From UBA4732 sp963823075 (GTDB taxonomy: Bacteria; Planctomycetota; Planctomycetia; Gemmatales; Gemmataceae): a stretch of 64,000 nt of DNA. The position numbers and the translations under genes were made by a program. Under the pieces are notes generated by a model, which saw only the letters and a list, made by a program, of their open reading frames with translations, did not search any database and was not told where the DNA came from. The DNA is taken from contig CAWGKE010000001.1 in the NCBI GenBank assembly GCA_963823075.1, positions 1,302,001-1,366,000 on the forward strand, read 5' to 3'. Below are positions 1 to 8,028 of this stretch, piece by piece; position 1 is the first letter of the stretch; the number at the start of each line of letters is the position of its first letter.

Positions 1-1609
1 CGTCAAAAACGGTCTGCTTCTTCTCCTTCTTGCCGGCCCCGTGCCACGCCTCGCCGTATTCGCCGCCGCCGCGCAGGTTGACGGACGCATAGACCCCGCC
101 CAGCTCCAGCCACTCCGCCGTGCTGGGCCGGAACTCCGGCGTGATCGAAATGTCGAACCCACCGTAGCCGTACAGCAGCGTCGGGTTCGAGCCGTCCCGC
201 TTGAGGCCCTTTTTGGCCGTGATGAACATCGGCACCTTGGTCCCGTCCTTGCTCGTGCAGAAGACCTGCTTGACCTCGTAATCGTCGGGGCCGAATTTGA
301 CCTTGGCCTCGCGGTACAGCGTGCTTTGGCCCGTCAGCAGGTCGTAGCGGTAGATGCGGGGCGGCGTGTTGAAGCTGCGGAAGGAGTAGAAGGTTTCCGT
401 GTCGGTGCGCTTGCCGCCGAAGCCGGACGCGCTGCCGATGCCGGGCAGCTCGATGTCGCGGAGCGGCCGGCCGTCCGGCGCGAACACCTTCACCTCGGAG
501 TGCGCATCCTTCAGGTAGTCGGCCACGAACTGGTCGCCGACCAGCGACACCCCCTTGAGGCTCTCCTTCGCCTGCGGGACGACCTCCTTCCAATCCGCCT
601 TTTCGGGCTTGCGGAGGTCGATGGCGATCAGCCGGCCGCGCGGGGCGTCGAAGTCGGTCTTGAAGTAGAGGACCGGCCCGTCGTTGCCGACCAGGGTATA
701 TTCCTGGTCGAGGTCGTCGATCAGATCGACCGGCAGGGCGAGCGGCTCGGCCAGGTCGCGGACGGTGACGCGGTTCTTGGCGTCGGTCCCCTTGTACGTC
801 GTGACGACCAGGTAGCGCCCGTCCTCGGTGACGGTTGGCTCGAAGCCCCAGTCGGGGTGGTCGGGCCGCTTGTAGACCAGCACGTCGTCGGCCTGCGGCG
901 CGCCGAGGCGGTGGTAGTAGAGCTTGTTGTTGAGGTTCGTGGCGTGGAACTCCTCGCCCTTCTTCGGCTCGTCGAAGCGGCTGTAGAAGAAACCCTTGCC
1001 GTCGAGGGTCCACGCCGGCTCGCTGCCCTTGATCCAGCGCAGCTCGTCGGCAAGGTCATTGCCCGTAGCCGTGTCGCGCACCTTCCAGACGTTCCAGTCG
1101 CTGCCGGCCTCGGCCAGGCCGTAGGCGAGGTATTTCCCGTCGTCGCTGACCGCCTGCCCGGCGAGGGCCACGGTCCCGTCCTTGGACAGCGTGTTGGGGT
1201 CCAGCAGGACGCGCGGCGTCCCGTCGAGCCGGTCGAGCGTGTACAGCACGGACTGATTCTGAAGCCCGTCGTTTTTGGCGTAGAAATAGCGGCCGCCGGC
1301 GTGGAAGGGGAGGGAGTACCTCTCGTAATTCCACAGTTCCGTCAGGCGCTTCTTGATGACCTCGCGCTCCGGGATGGCCTTGAGGTAGTCGAAAGTCACT
1401 TTGTTTTCCGCCTCGACCCAGGCGGCGACGTCCTTGGAGTCGCGCACGTCGTCTTCGAGCCAGCGGTAGGGGTCGGCGACTTTGACGCCGTGGTAGTCGT
1501 CCACCTGGTCGCCGCGAGGCGTCTTCGGGTAATCCAGGCGCGCCGGGTCGGCAGCCGCGGCGGCGAGGAGGGCGGCCAGGGGGACGGCGATCGCTGTTGC
1601 GTGGTTCAT
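1..1609 (-). CDS. Prolyl oligopeptidase (S9A), C-terminal part outside window
   Basis: Serine peptidase that cleaves after proline in short peptides. 536 residues lie in the window and the frame stays open to the left edge, so the catalytic Ser/Asp/His region is missing; family members are about 700 residues. The first 20 residues are hydrophobic and Ala-rich, consistent with a signal peptide and a periplasmic enzyme. The motif DPYRWLED near residue 45, propeller strands through the middle and NLRGGGEYGEAWH close to the edge are S9A hallmarks; the visible part ends in QTVFD just ahead of the nucleophile region. The ATG is preceded by GGAGG about 10 bases upstream. Family call confident; localisation inferred. 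Confidence 0.92.
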   Translation of the reverse strand, partial: MNHATAIAVPLAALLAAAAADPARLDYPKTPRGDQVDDYHGVKVADPYRWLEDDVRDSKDVAAWVEAENKVTFDYLKAIPEREVIKKRLTELWNYERYSLPFHAGGRYFYAKNDGLQNQSVLYTLDRLDGTPRVLLDPNTLSKDGTVALAGQAVSDDGKYLAYGLAEAGSDWNVWKVRDTATGNDLADELRWIKGSEPAWTLDGKGFFYSRFDEPKKGEEFHATNLNNKLYYHRLGAPQADDVLVYKRPDHPDWGFEPTVTEDGRYLVVTTYKGTDAKNRVTVRDLAEPLALPVDLIDDLDQEYTLVGNDGPVLYFKTDFDAPRGRLIAIDLRKPEKADWKEVVPQAKESLKGVSLVGDQFVADYLKDAHSEVKVFAPDGRPLRDIELPGIGSASGFGGKRTDTETFYSFRSFNTPPRIYRYDLLTGQSTLYREAKVKFGPDDYEVKQVFCTSKDGTKVPMFITAKKGLKRDGSNPTLLYGYGGFDISITPEFRPSTAEWLELGGVYASVNLRGGGEYGEAWHGAGKKEKKQTVFD

Positions 1610-1671
1610 GACCAATTCATCCTCCGATTGGATCTGCATTCGTACAATATCGTGTTAGCGCGTCGGCGCCG

Positions 1672-3500
1672 TCACTCCGCCCAGGCGTACTCATGCGCCT
1701 CCATCTCCTCCGGCGCATGCTCCGCCGCACCGCGCCAGACGACCGTGGTGCAGCCGGCGACATCCTCAAGCCATTCACCGCCGAGATGCGGGCGCAGGCC
1801 GATCGGCAGGAGCAGGATCAGCCGCTTCGCCCCGTTCAGCGCGCCCGGTTGCAGGGCGTAGTATTTGTCGAGATACGTCGGCGTCTCCTGGCAGACGGCG
1901 ATCAGCGATTCCAGCAGGGCCGGCCGGAACTGTCGCCGAACCGCCTCGGCGTCCGTCGAAACGCCCGGCTCCAGCACCACTTGCAGCGTCGTGAACGGGT
2001 TGTCGGCGAGGAGTTCGCGCACCAGCGCCGCCGCCTCGCCGCCGTGGCGGTCGAAGTGCGCCGAGCGCAGCCAGAGGGTGAACGCCTGGGCGCGGGCCGC
2101 CGCCGTGGCGGGCGAGCGGGCGGCCGCGTCCAGGTCCACGCGCAGACGCGCGACCCCTCCACGGCCGTCGGGAAGTCGAGCAAGGGCCGCGGCTGGGCGT
2201 CGAATTCCACCTCAAAAAGATCCTGCGCCTCCTGCATCAGCCCGTACAGGTCTTCGCGGCCCAGCGTCGGCGTGCTGAGGACGTAGTACGGCGGCCGCGG
2301 CTGATACTTCAGACCGAGTTGCGCCGCCTCGTGACGGAACGCCGTGCCCGGCAGCACCGCCAGGTTGAACACCTGCACTTCGTTGAAGCCGTTGTCGTGC
2401 AGATAGTGCAGACCGCGGCGCACCGATTCGACCGTGTCGCCGGGCAGGCCGACGATGAGATCGACCTTCACTCGAATGCCCTGACCCTGCATCGCCCGCA
2501 CGCCGCGCTCGAAGGCCCGCAGATTGTTCTTGCGGTCCATCTTCGCCATCGTCTCCGGCTCGACGGACTGCAACCCGACCTCCACCTCCGTGAAATTCGC
2601 CTCGCGCAGCAGCCGGGCCGTCTCGTCCGTGATTCCTTCCCCTCGCAGCTCGCCGAAGTAGCTGAAAGCGCGGCCGGGATTGCCCTCCGCCAGCGTGCGC
2701 AGGAAGTCGGCGAAGTCGCGGCGCTGGTTCAGCGTCGGGTCCAGCAGGAAGACCTCGCGGGCGCGGCGCTCCGAAGCGTGCCGCAGCCCGGCCAGGACGT
2801 TGTCGCGGCTGAGGTAATACTGCTTGTCATAGGACTTGGGGTAATAACAGAATTTACATTTGAACACGCAGCCGCGCGTCGTCTCCAGCAGCATCATGCG
2901 CTCGTCGGCGGCGTCGAGGACGCCGGCCAGGTAGGGCGAACGGAGCCGGTTCAGGTCTGGCATCGGTGTGCGGAAGGCCGGGGCGCGGTCGGGTCGGAAG
3001 CGCGGCGGAGACGGCGACGGGACATACAGGCCGGCGACGGGGACGAGCGGCGTCTCGTCGTCGAGTAGAGCCAGGAGCAGGTTCGCAAATGTCTGTTCGC
3101 CTTCACCGACGACGGCGAAGTCGTAATCCGGCGTGTCCAGCACCCAGGCGTTGTCGGCCGTGATCTCAGGCCCGCCGAGGACGACGCGCACGCCGGGCCG
3201 CAGTTGCTTGAGCCGGCGGGCGATCCACAGGGTGCGCTCGATGTTCCAGAGATAGCAGGTGAAGCCGACCATCCACGGCTCGCGGCAGGCGAGGGCGGCG
3301 GCGAGGGCGTGGTCGCCGAGCGTGTTGGCCAGCTCGGCCGGCAGGACGTCGATGGCGTAGTCGCCGCCAAGTCCCTTCTGCTCCGCGAACACCTTGAGAT
3401 ACGCACCGGCCAACGGGACATTGCCGCGGATCGGCGCCGGCCCGAGCGGCGGGATGGGGAGCTGCACCAGCAGGACGTTGCGTCGCGCGACGAAGTTCAT
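1672..3500 (-). CDS. B12-binding-type radical SAM protein (one frameshift)
   Basis: Probable radical SAM enzyme with an N-terminal cobalamin-binding-like domain. The N-terminus (MNFVARRNVLLVQLPIPPLG) is followed by a Rossmann-like region with VVLGGPEIT, then a CX3CX2C cluster site (CVFKCKFC) near residue 210 and a TIM-barrel region with VGLPGDT. The sequence breaks at a CCCC run at 2154-2157: one extra C joins the long N-terminal frame to a C-terminal frame ending at 1672 (about 609 residues in all). The C-terminal part, with no family I recognise, is rich in Leu/Ala. Substrate unknown. It follows the pentein gene by about 30 bases on the same strand, so co-transcription is possible. Confidence 0.82.
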
Positions 3501-3529
3501 GAGGGAGATTGTAGCAGATCGTCCCCGCC

Positions 3530-4663
3530 TCAATCCCGCTGCATGACATTGACCAGACAGTGAAGCGTCCCGTAGTTGCGGGCGGCGCCGTCGCACTCGA
3601 CGGGCTTCACGTCATAGCCCAGGTCGGCCCACACCGCCGCCGCCGCACGGTTCAAGCCCGCCGCGAAGGTGTACGACGGCATGTAGACGGTGCGCCGGCC
3701 GTCGCGCACGTCCATGATCGCGTTCACATACGTTAGATACGTCCGGCCGTCTTGTCCGGGGACGATGGGGATGCGGACGACACGATAGCCGGCCGCCCGG
3801 CATTCGTCGGCGACCGTCTCGAAGCGGGCGGCCGTGGCCGGCGTGAAATCCGGGCCGCCGGGCAGGAAGGCGGCGACGGCCGCCGCCGCCTCGGGGGAGT
3901 CGGCCAGCGCCTTTTCCCCCAGCCCCGGATCGCCGACGAGGACGGTGCGATGGCCCACCGGCATCAAGTACATGCCGACGTGGTGGTCCGGCGCTCCGTC
4001 CAGCACGACGACACGTTTCTGCAAGAGCGATTCCAGCGCCGCAATCAGGTCTTCTCGGGTCTTCACCGTCCGCTGAATGTTGCGCAGCAGGATGGAAGGG
4101 CGAGCGAAGGCCGTCTGGGCGTCGGCGTCGAAGTCGCCGCCGTCGAAGTAGAGGTCGCTCCGACTGGACCGCACGCCCGGCGCCAGGGCGGCCGCCAGGT
4201 CGTCGGCGACGCGCTGATCGCCCGCGCGGGTGGGCCACACGGCGGCCCCGTCTTCCGCCCGCGAACAGAGCAGCGTCGTCGGCCCGCCCCGCGCCGGCCC
4301 CAGCGCCAGCCAGCGGTCGCGGGACCACGAGGTAATGGGATGGTCCACCGCGACGCGCGTCAGCCGGCATTCGGTCGGGCCGATCTTCTGCCCGAGCGCG
4401 TCAAAGGCCGCCGCGCTCGGGCAGACCACGTACACGTCCACGTCCTTCGGCAACTGGCGGAGGAAGTCCCGGTAGGTCGGCAGGACGACCTCATCGCCCT
4501 CGCCGGTGTAGTGGATCACGACCCGGCGGAGGGCGCCGTCGCACTCGCTCACCAGCGGCCCGGCCGCCGCGGCCGACGAGCCGCGGCGGTGGAACGCCAG
4601 GACGGCAAAGGCGACACCCAGGCCGAGCGCGACGCCGAGCAAGACAGGGATTCGCGAAGACAT
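3530..4663 (-). CDS. Membrane-anchored pentein-fold (agmatine/peptidylarginine deiminase-like) hydrolase
   Basis: A 377-residue protein with a single N-terminal hydrophobic segment (about residues 5-25: IPVLLGVALGLGVAFAVLAF), so probably anchored with the enzyme domain outside the cytoplasm. Motifs fit the guanidine-modifying pentein superfamily: SWSRDRW near residue 125, FDGGDFD near 200, DHHVGMYL near 245 and a terminal GTLHCLVNV supplying the catalytic Cys. These correspond to the Asp, His and Cys residues of agmatine and peptidylarginine deiminases. The start used lies 10 bases after the upstream gene's stop with AGGA ahead of it; longer in-frame starts would overlap that gene. Substrate unknown; overall similarity to named deiminases seems low. 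Confidence 0.66.
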   Translation of the reverse strand: MSSRIPVLLGVALGLGVAFAVLAFHRRGSSAAAAGPLVSECDGALRRVVIHYTGEGDEVVLPTYRDFLRQLPKDVDVYVVCPSAAAFDALGQKIGPTECRLTRVAVDHPITSWSRDRWLALGPARGGPTTLLCSRAEDGAAVWPTRAGDQRVADDLAAALAPGVRSSRSDLYFDGGDFDADAQTAFARPSILLRNIQRTVKTREDLIAALESLLQKRVVVLDGAPDHHVGMYLMPVGHRTVLVGDPGLGEKALADSPEAAAAVAAFLPGGPDFTPATAARFETVADECRAAGYRVVRIPIVPGQDGRTYLTYVNAIMDVRDGRRTVYMPSYTFAAGLNRAAAAVWADLGYDVKPVECDGAARNYGTLHCLVNVMQRD

Positions 4664-4673
4664 GGCGGAGTTC

Positions 4674-5195
4674 CTATTGCTGCTTGGCCGCGGGCTGCAC
4701 GGCGTTCGGGCCGCCCTGATTCGGGACTCCGACAATCCCCGCCAGGAGGGCGTTCTTCTGGTCGGACAGGGTGATCCCCACGTTGCCGCCGGCGGGAAGG
4801 CCCGCGCACGTGGCGGTCAGCGCCTTGGTCGAGTCGGGTTCCAGAGTGAAGGCATACTCGTGGGACCAGAGAACCACGGGGATCGGGAGCATGCGCGACA
4901 TGCGGGACGTGGGAGACGTGGACGTCACCGTGACCCACACGGAGGCGGCGACGGGCTTGTCCGTCGGGTTGACCGCCGTGACCTCGACCGCCGGCGCCTG
5001 GCCGGCCTCGTAGGCCGTCTTGTCGGTCTTGAGGGTGAACGTGCAGCCCTGCGAGGCGAGCTGGGCCTGAGAGATGACCGGCTGAACGGCCGGGCCGGCC
5101 TGGGCGTCGCCGCCCCATGGGGCGAACAGCGCGAGCGTCGCCGCCGCGGTCACCGCCGCCGTCCCCAGCACCGTCAACACATTTCGGAGCTTCAC
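4674..5195 (-). CDS. Secreted protein of unknown function
   Basis: 173 residues with a clear signal peptide (MKLRNVLTVLGTAAVTAAAT, cleavage probably after the Ala-rich stretch near DAQAG). The mature part has beta-rich, immunoglobulin-like character: a CTFTLKTDKTAYEAGQ segment followed by alternating hydrophobic strands, which resembles intermediate-filament-tail or macroglobulin-like domains that begin with a TDKxxYxxGE motif. One Cys pair (about residues 50 and 130) could form a disulfide. It is 10 bases upstream of the pentein hydrolase on the same strand, so the two are probably one transcription unit and may act together outside the cytoplasm. I do not recognise the family with certainty. 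Confidence 0.7.
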   Translation of the reverse strand: MKLRNVLTVLGTAAVTAAATLALFAPWGGDAQAGPAVQPVISQAQLASQGCTFTLKTDKTAYEAGQAPAVEVTAVNPTDKPVAASVWVTVTSTSPTSRMSRMLPIPVVLWSHEYAFTLEPDSTKALTATCAGLPAGGNVGITLSDQKNALLAGIVGVPNQGGPNAVQPAAKQQ

Positions 5196-5386
5196 GGGAT
5201 TACCCCTTTCTCGGAGCGTTCAAAAGAGTCTTAAACCTTGGGAGAGGCCCGAACCTCGTCCCCCGCCACCCGGGAGCATTGTACCCGGCGGTTCGCCGGA
5301 GGGGTGTAACTCCTTTGTAACAACCGACTTGGGATGGAGAAATGGAGGATCTCGGATGAAGCCGGAAAGACGCCGCCGGGTTCGTC

Positions 5387-6466
5387 TCACGCACAGGTCG
5401 GATTCTCGTCGTCGGCGTCCGGCGTCAGATGGGCCATCGTGCCCTCGGCGGCGGGGCGCGGGCACGACCACACCAGGAAGAAAAGCGCCTGCCGCGCCCG
5501 GCGCTGGGCCGGGTGCGGCCGGACGAACCCCGCCCCCTTGGAGGCGGTCAGCGCGGCCTGCGTCGCTTGCAGCGCCAGGGCGTTGGCCTGGATGCGCACG
5601 TCGATCGCGTCGGTCGCCGAACCCGCTCCGTCGGTCAGGCCGTAGAGCCGCCGCCGCAGCCCCTGCCGCGCCGACTCGAACCGATCGGCGGTAGGCCGCA
5701 GGTCCGGCCGCGCCCCGGCTTCGTGGTGCAGATGATCGACCGCGGCGCCGGCCAGCCCCAGCGCCAGGCACGACGTTTCCAGACCGCCCGCCGCGGCGCC
5801 CAGCACGCGCGGCGACGGCCCCGCCATCACGTCATCCGGCTCGACGCGCACATTTCGGCAGCGCACCTGCGCTGTCTGCGATCCGCGAAGGGCGCAAAGG
5901 TCCATCGGCGCCTCGACCTCCAGGCCGGGCCGGTCGCGGGGCAGCAGCATGAGGAGCTGCATCCCGTCCGCCAGCGTCGCGCCCACGACCAGCGCGTCGG
6001 CCCGCGCCGCGCCCGTCACCCAGGGAATCACGCCGTCGAGGACGTAGCCGGCGACGCTCGGCACGGCCGCGAGGGCGGGGGCCTGATGCTGGCGCGAGGT
6101 CGTCAGCTGCGACAGGCCGACGGTGAGGAAGATTTCATCCCGCGCCAGCCGCGGCAAGAGCGCGGCCTGGACCTCCGGCCGGGCGTGCGTGAGGACGCGG
6201 CGGACGGCCGCCTCGCGCTGGCTGAGAATGAACATCGTGGTCAGGCAGGCGCCCGCCAGCTGCTCGGCGCCGCGCAGGCGGGCGGACGCCGACAGCCCGG
6301 ACCCGCCGAACTCCGCCGGCACGCTCCACGCCGGGACGCCGGCCGCCCGAACCACCTCCCACGACGCCGATGGGAAATCCACCTCGGCGTCGGCGCGATC
6401 GGCCAGGGCGGCCAGCGCTTGCAACGTCGTCTCCGCGATCCGTCCTTCGCCCGTCGTAGAATCCAT
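5387..6466 (-). CDS. Acyl-CoA dehydrogenase-like flavoprotein
   Basis: 359 residues with the acyl-CoA dehydrogenase layout: alpha-helical N-terminal domain with GVPAWSVPAEFGGSGLS near residue 45, a middle beta region with LTVGLSQLTTSRQH near 120 that corresponds to the flavin-contacting strand, and a helical C-terminal part. The usual catalytic Glu region of the C-terminal domain is weak, and the protein is shorter than typical 380-400 residue members, so dehydrogenase activity is uncertain. The ATG at 6466 has GGAGG just upstream; the longer open frame runs into the hairpin repeat and is rejected. A 190-base gap without a gene (5196-5386) separates it from the secreted-protein gene. Confidence 0.75.
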   Translation of the reverse strand: MDSTTGEGRIAETTLQALAALADRADAEVDFPSASWEVVRAAGVPAWSVPAEFGGSGLSASARLRGAEQLAGACLTTMFILSQREAAVRRVLTHARPEVQAALLPRLARDEIFLTVGLSQLTTSRQHQAPALAAVPSVAGYVLDGVIPWVTGAARADALVVGATLADGMQLLMLLPRDRPGLEVEAPMDLCALRGSQTAQVRCRNVRVEPDDVMAGPSPRVLGAAAGGLETSCLALGLAGAAVDHLHHEAGARPDLRPTADRFESARQGLRRRLYGLTDGAGSATDAIDVRIQANALALQATQAALTASKGAGFVRPHPAQRRARQALFFLVWSCPRPAAEGTMAHLTPDADDENPTCA

Positions 6467-6499
6467 CGCCGCCTCCGCGGAAACGCTTCCGAACCGCGC

Positions 6500-6569
6500 C
6501 CGTCCGAGCCGCGACTGTAAGGGAGCGATCATCGCCAAAACCGCTCCCTTACAGTCGCGGCTCGGACGG
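6500..6569. repeat. Perfect 28-bp inverted repeat (GTAAGGGAGCG family)
   Basis: Arms at 6500-6527 and 6542-6569 are exact reverse complements around a 14-base loop. The core GACTGTAAGGGAGCG recurs in shorter, imperfect form at 13192-13227. It lies six bases beyond the stop of the FHA gene and upstream of the dehydrogenase start, so it may serve as a terminator, though it has no T-tract on either strand. Confidence 0.85.
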
Positions 6570-6575
6570 CGCGCC

Positions 6576-7529
6576 TCACGGCGTCGCGGACACCGGCGTG
6601 GCCGCCGCCTCGGGGGTCCGGCCGCCGAACGACAGGACGCTGCCCCCAACCTGGATCCGATCGCCCGACCGCAGCGGGCTGGGGCCGGCGATGCGCTGGC
6701 CGTTGAGCAGCGTGCCGGTCGGCGCGCCGGCGTCCGTCAGCAGCCACCCGCCGCCCTGGCGCGTGATCGTCGCGTGCAGCTTCTCCACGCCGGCGTCGCC
6801 GAACAGGCCCACGTCGCACGACTCGGCCCGGCCGATCGTCGTTTCGGGCCTCGTCAGCAGGAGTTGGCGGCCGGGGCGGAAGCCGGACTCCACGCGAAGC
6901 CATGCCTCGCGCAGTATCACCTGGGCCAGCGGCACCGTCAGACCGATGCAGGCCCCCAGGGCCACAAGCCCCGTGGCGCCCGGCGACCACAAATCCTTGG
7001 CGTCGGCGTCCGGAAACACGCCCGCCCAGGCGCCGTGCAGGTAGACCGACAGGACGCCGCCGACCAGCCCGCCGATCGTGCCGCCGATCAGACCGTTGCG
7101 CATCTTGCGGTTGACGCCGTGCCGGTCCTCATTGCGCAGCACGGCGGCGAGATAGTCGTAGGCCGATGGGGCCGCCCCGATCAGCACGCCGGTCAGCGTC
7201 CAGCCGGGAACGACCAGCAGGGGCCATTGGCCGTCCGTCGCCTGAACGAAGACCTGGCCGATGAAACCGCCGATCACGCCGCCGACCGCTCCGACCACGA
7301 CGGCCAGGAACAGCCGGAACGCCAGCGCGGTCGGGCTGCGCTGGGCGTCGATCGCCAGGGCGTCCACCAGGCCCAGGCCGAGGGCCAGCAGCAGGCCCAG
7401 CGACAGGCCGCGCAGCGCGGCCCCTCCCAGGGCGGAATCGCCCTCGATGAACCGGCCCATGATCCAGCCGAAGTAGGCGGACGCCGCCCCCCAGGCGGCG
7501 CAATAGTAAATGAACAGGCGGAACGACAT
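6576..7529 (-). CDS. Polytopic membrane protein with C-terminal FHA domain
   Basis: 317 residues. The first 200 hold about six hydrophobic, Gly-rich membrane segments (for example LGLLLALGLGLVDAL and AVVVGAVGGVIGGFIG). Residues about 220-305 form a forkhead-associated domain: TTIGRAESCDVGL, then VEKLHATITR and GTLLNGQRI match the conserved GR, S/T-x-x-H and N-G positions. FHA domains bind phosphothreonine peptides, so the cytoplasmic tail probably reads phosphorylation by a Ser/Thr kinase; one is encoded about 6 kb upstream on the same strand. SD is AGGAGC. The membrane part has no family I can name. Domain call strong, partner inferred. Confidence 0.85.
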   Translation of the reverse strand: MSFRLFIYYCAAWGAASAYFGWIMGRFIEGDSALGGAALRGLSLGLLLALGLGLVDALAIDAQRSPTALAFRLFLAVVVGAVGGVIGGFIGQVFVQATDGQWPLLVVPGWTLTGVLIGAAPSAYDYLAAVLRNEDRHGVNRKMRNGLIGGTIGGLVGGVLSVYLHGAWAGVFPDADAKDLWSPGATGLVALGACIGLTVPLAQVILREAWLRVESGFRPGRQLLLTRPETTIGRAESCDVGLFGDAGVEKLHATITRQGGGWLLTDAGAPTGTLLNGQRIAGPSPLRSGDRIQVGGSVLSFGGRTPEAAATPVSATP

Positions 7530-7546
7530 ACGGGGGCTCCTGGTTG

Positions 7547-7588
7547 GAGGACAGAGGACAGAGGACAGAAGACAGAGGACAGAGGACG
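7547..7588. repeat. Left heptamer array, 6 units of GAGGACA
   Basis: Units of seven bases in perfect register; four are GAGGACA, one is GAAGACA and the last is GAGGACG. The array ends five bases before the stop codon of the four-helix-bundle gene. Confidence 0.95.
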
Positions 7589-7593
7589 GTGGG

Positions 7594-7974
7594 TCAGTTC
7601 TCCTTAATCAGGAAGGGCGATGGATTGGTCAGCATCGCGCCGAGAATGCGTCGGACTTCAGAACAGAGGGCGACAAGACGCGCATGGTCCTCGGAAGTAA
7701 TGAAGCCACAATCTCGGGCGAAGTCGAGCGACGAGTCCGTTTCATTGATTTCGCCGTCGCAATCGGTCAGTTTGCTCATGAAGTGAGCCTGGTAGCGACG
7801 CTTCGCCCATGCCTCGCGCAAGTTGAGGCAAACCGACCGCGACGAGCGCCGGATCTGGCTGACCAATGCGAATCGCTCTTCCTGCGGAAACCGCTTCGTA
7901 CAGTGGAAGATGTGCATCGCCAAGGCATAGGCCTTCTGGTAGGCAATCAAGTCCTTCGCGCACTCGATCTTCAC
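7594..7974 (-). CDS. Four-helix-bundle protein (23S rRNA intervening-sequence/S23 family)
   Basis: 126 residues, almost all helical, with the family pattern: CAKDLIAYQKAYALAMHIF at the start, FPQEERFALVSQIRRSSRSV in the middle (the conserved E..L..Q.RR..S core) and an ARDCGFI segment before the last helix. The family occurs in rRNA intervening sequences and is related in fold to Avd of diversity-generating retroelements; its molecular role is unclear, probably nucleic-acid binding. It starts at GTG (7974); the Shine-Dalgarno GGAGG is part of the adjacent heptamer array (unit GAGGATT). The heptamers therefore supply its ribosome binding site, an odd arrangement. No reverse transcriptase is nearby. 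Confidence 0.88.
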   Translation of the reverse strand: MKIECAKDLIAYQKAYALAMHIFHCTKRFPQEERFALVSQIRRSSRSVCLNLREAWAKRRYQAHFMSKLTDCDGEINETDSSLDFARDCGFITSEDHARLVALCSEVRRILGAMLTNPSPFLIKEN

Positions 7975-7979
7975 GTCTG

Positions 7980-8028
7980 AATCCTCCGTCTTCTGTCCTC
8001 TGTCCTCTGTCCTCTGTCCTCTGTCCTC
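7980..8028. repeat. Right heptamer array, 7 units of TGTCCTC (inverted to left array)
   Basis: Five exact TGTCCTC units preceded by the degenerate units AATCCTC and CGTCTTC. Read on the minus strand this is GAGGACA repeated towards the gene start. The array ends at 8028 and the stop codon of the next gene begins at 8029. Confidence 0.95.

Larger units (their letters stand above)
7547..8028. mobile_element. Putative element: four-helix-bundle gene framed by inverted heptamer arrays
   Basis: Six GAGGACA-type heptamers (7547-7588) and seven complementary TGTCCTC-type heptamers (7980-8028) enclose one gene (7594-7974). The arms are inverted, so a transcript could fold into a long stem with the gene in the loop, recalling the layout of 23S rRNA intervening sequences that encode the same protein family. 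The unit fills exactly the gap between two co-directional genes: the right array abuts the stop codon at 8029 and the left lies 17 bases before the start at 7529. No transposase or target duplication is visible, so mobility is only inferred. Confidence 0.45.

Noticed and set aside
41..1861. 606-codon plus-strand open frame opposite the peptidase
   Set aside because: Antisense shadow in GC-rich DNA; the minus strand encodes clear S9A motifs and the plus frame has low-complexity Arg/Val/Glu composition.
7594..7974. Diversity-generating retroelement (Avd-like protein)
   Set aside because: No reverse transcriptase, template repeat or variable repeat is nearby; the protein fits the S23 family.
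7547..8028. CRISPR-like array
   Set aside because: The repeats are contiguous 7-mers without spacers and no cas gene is present.
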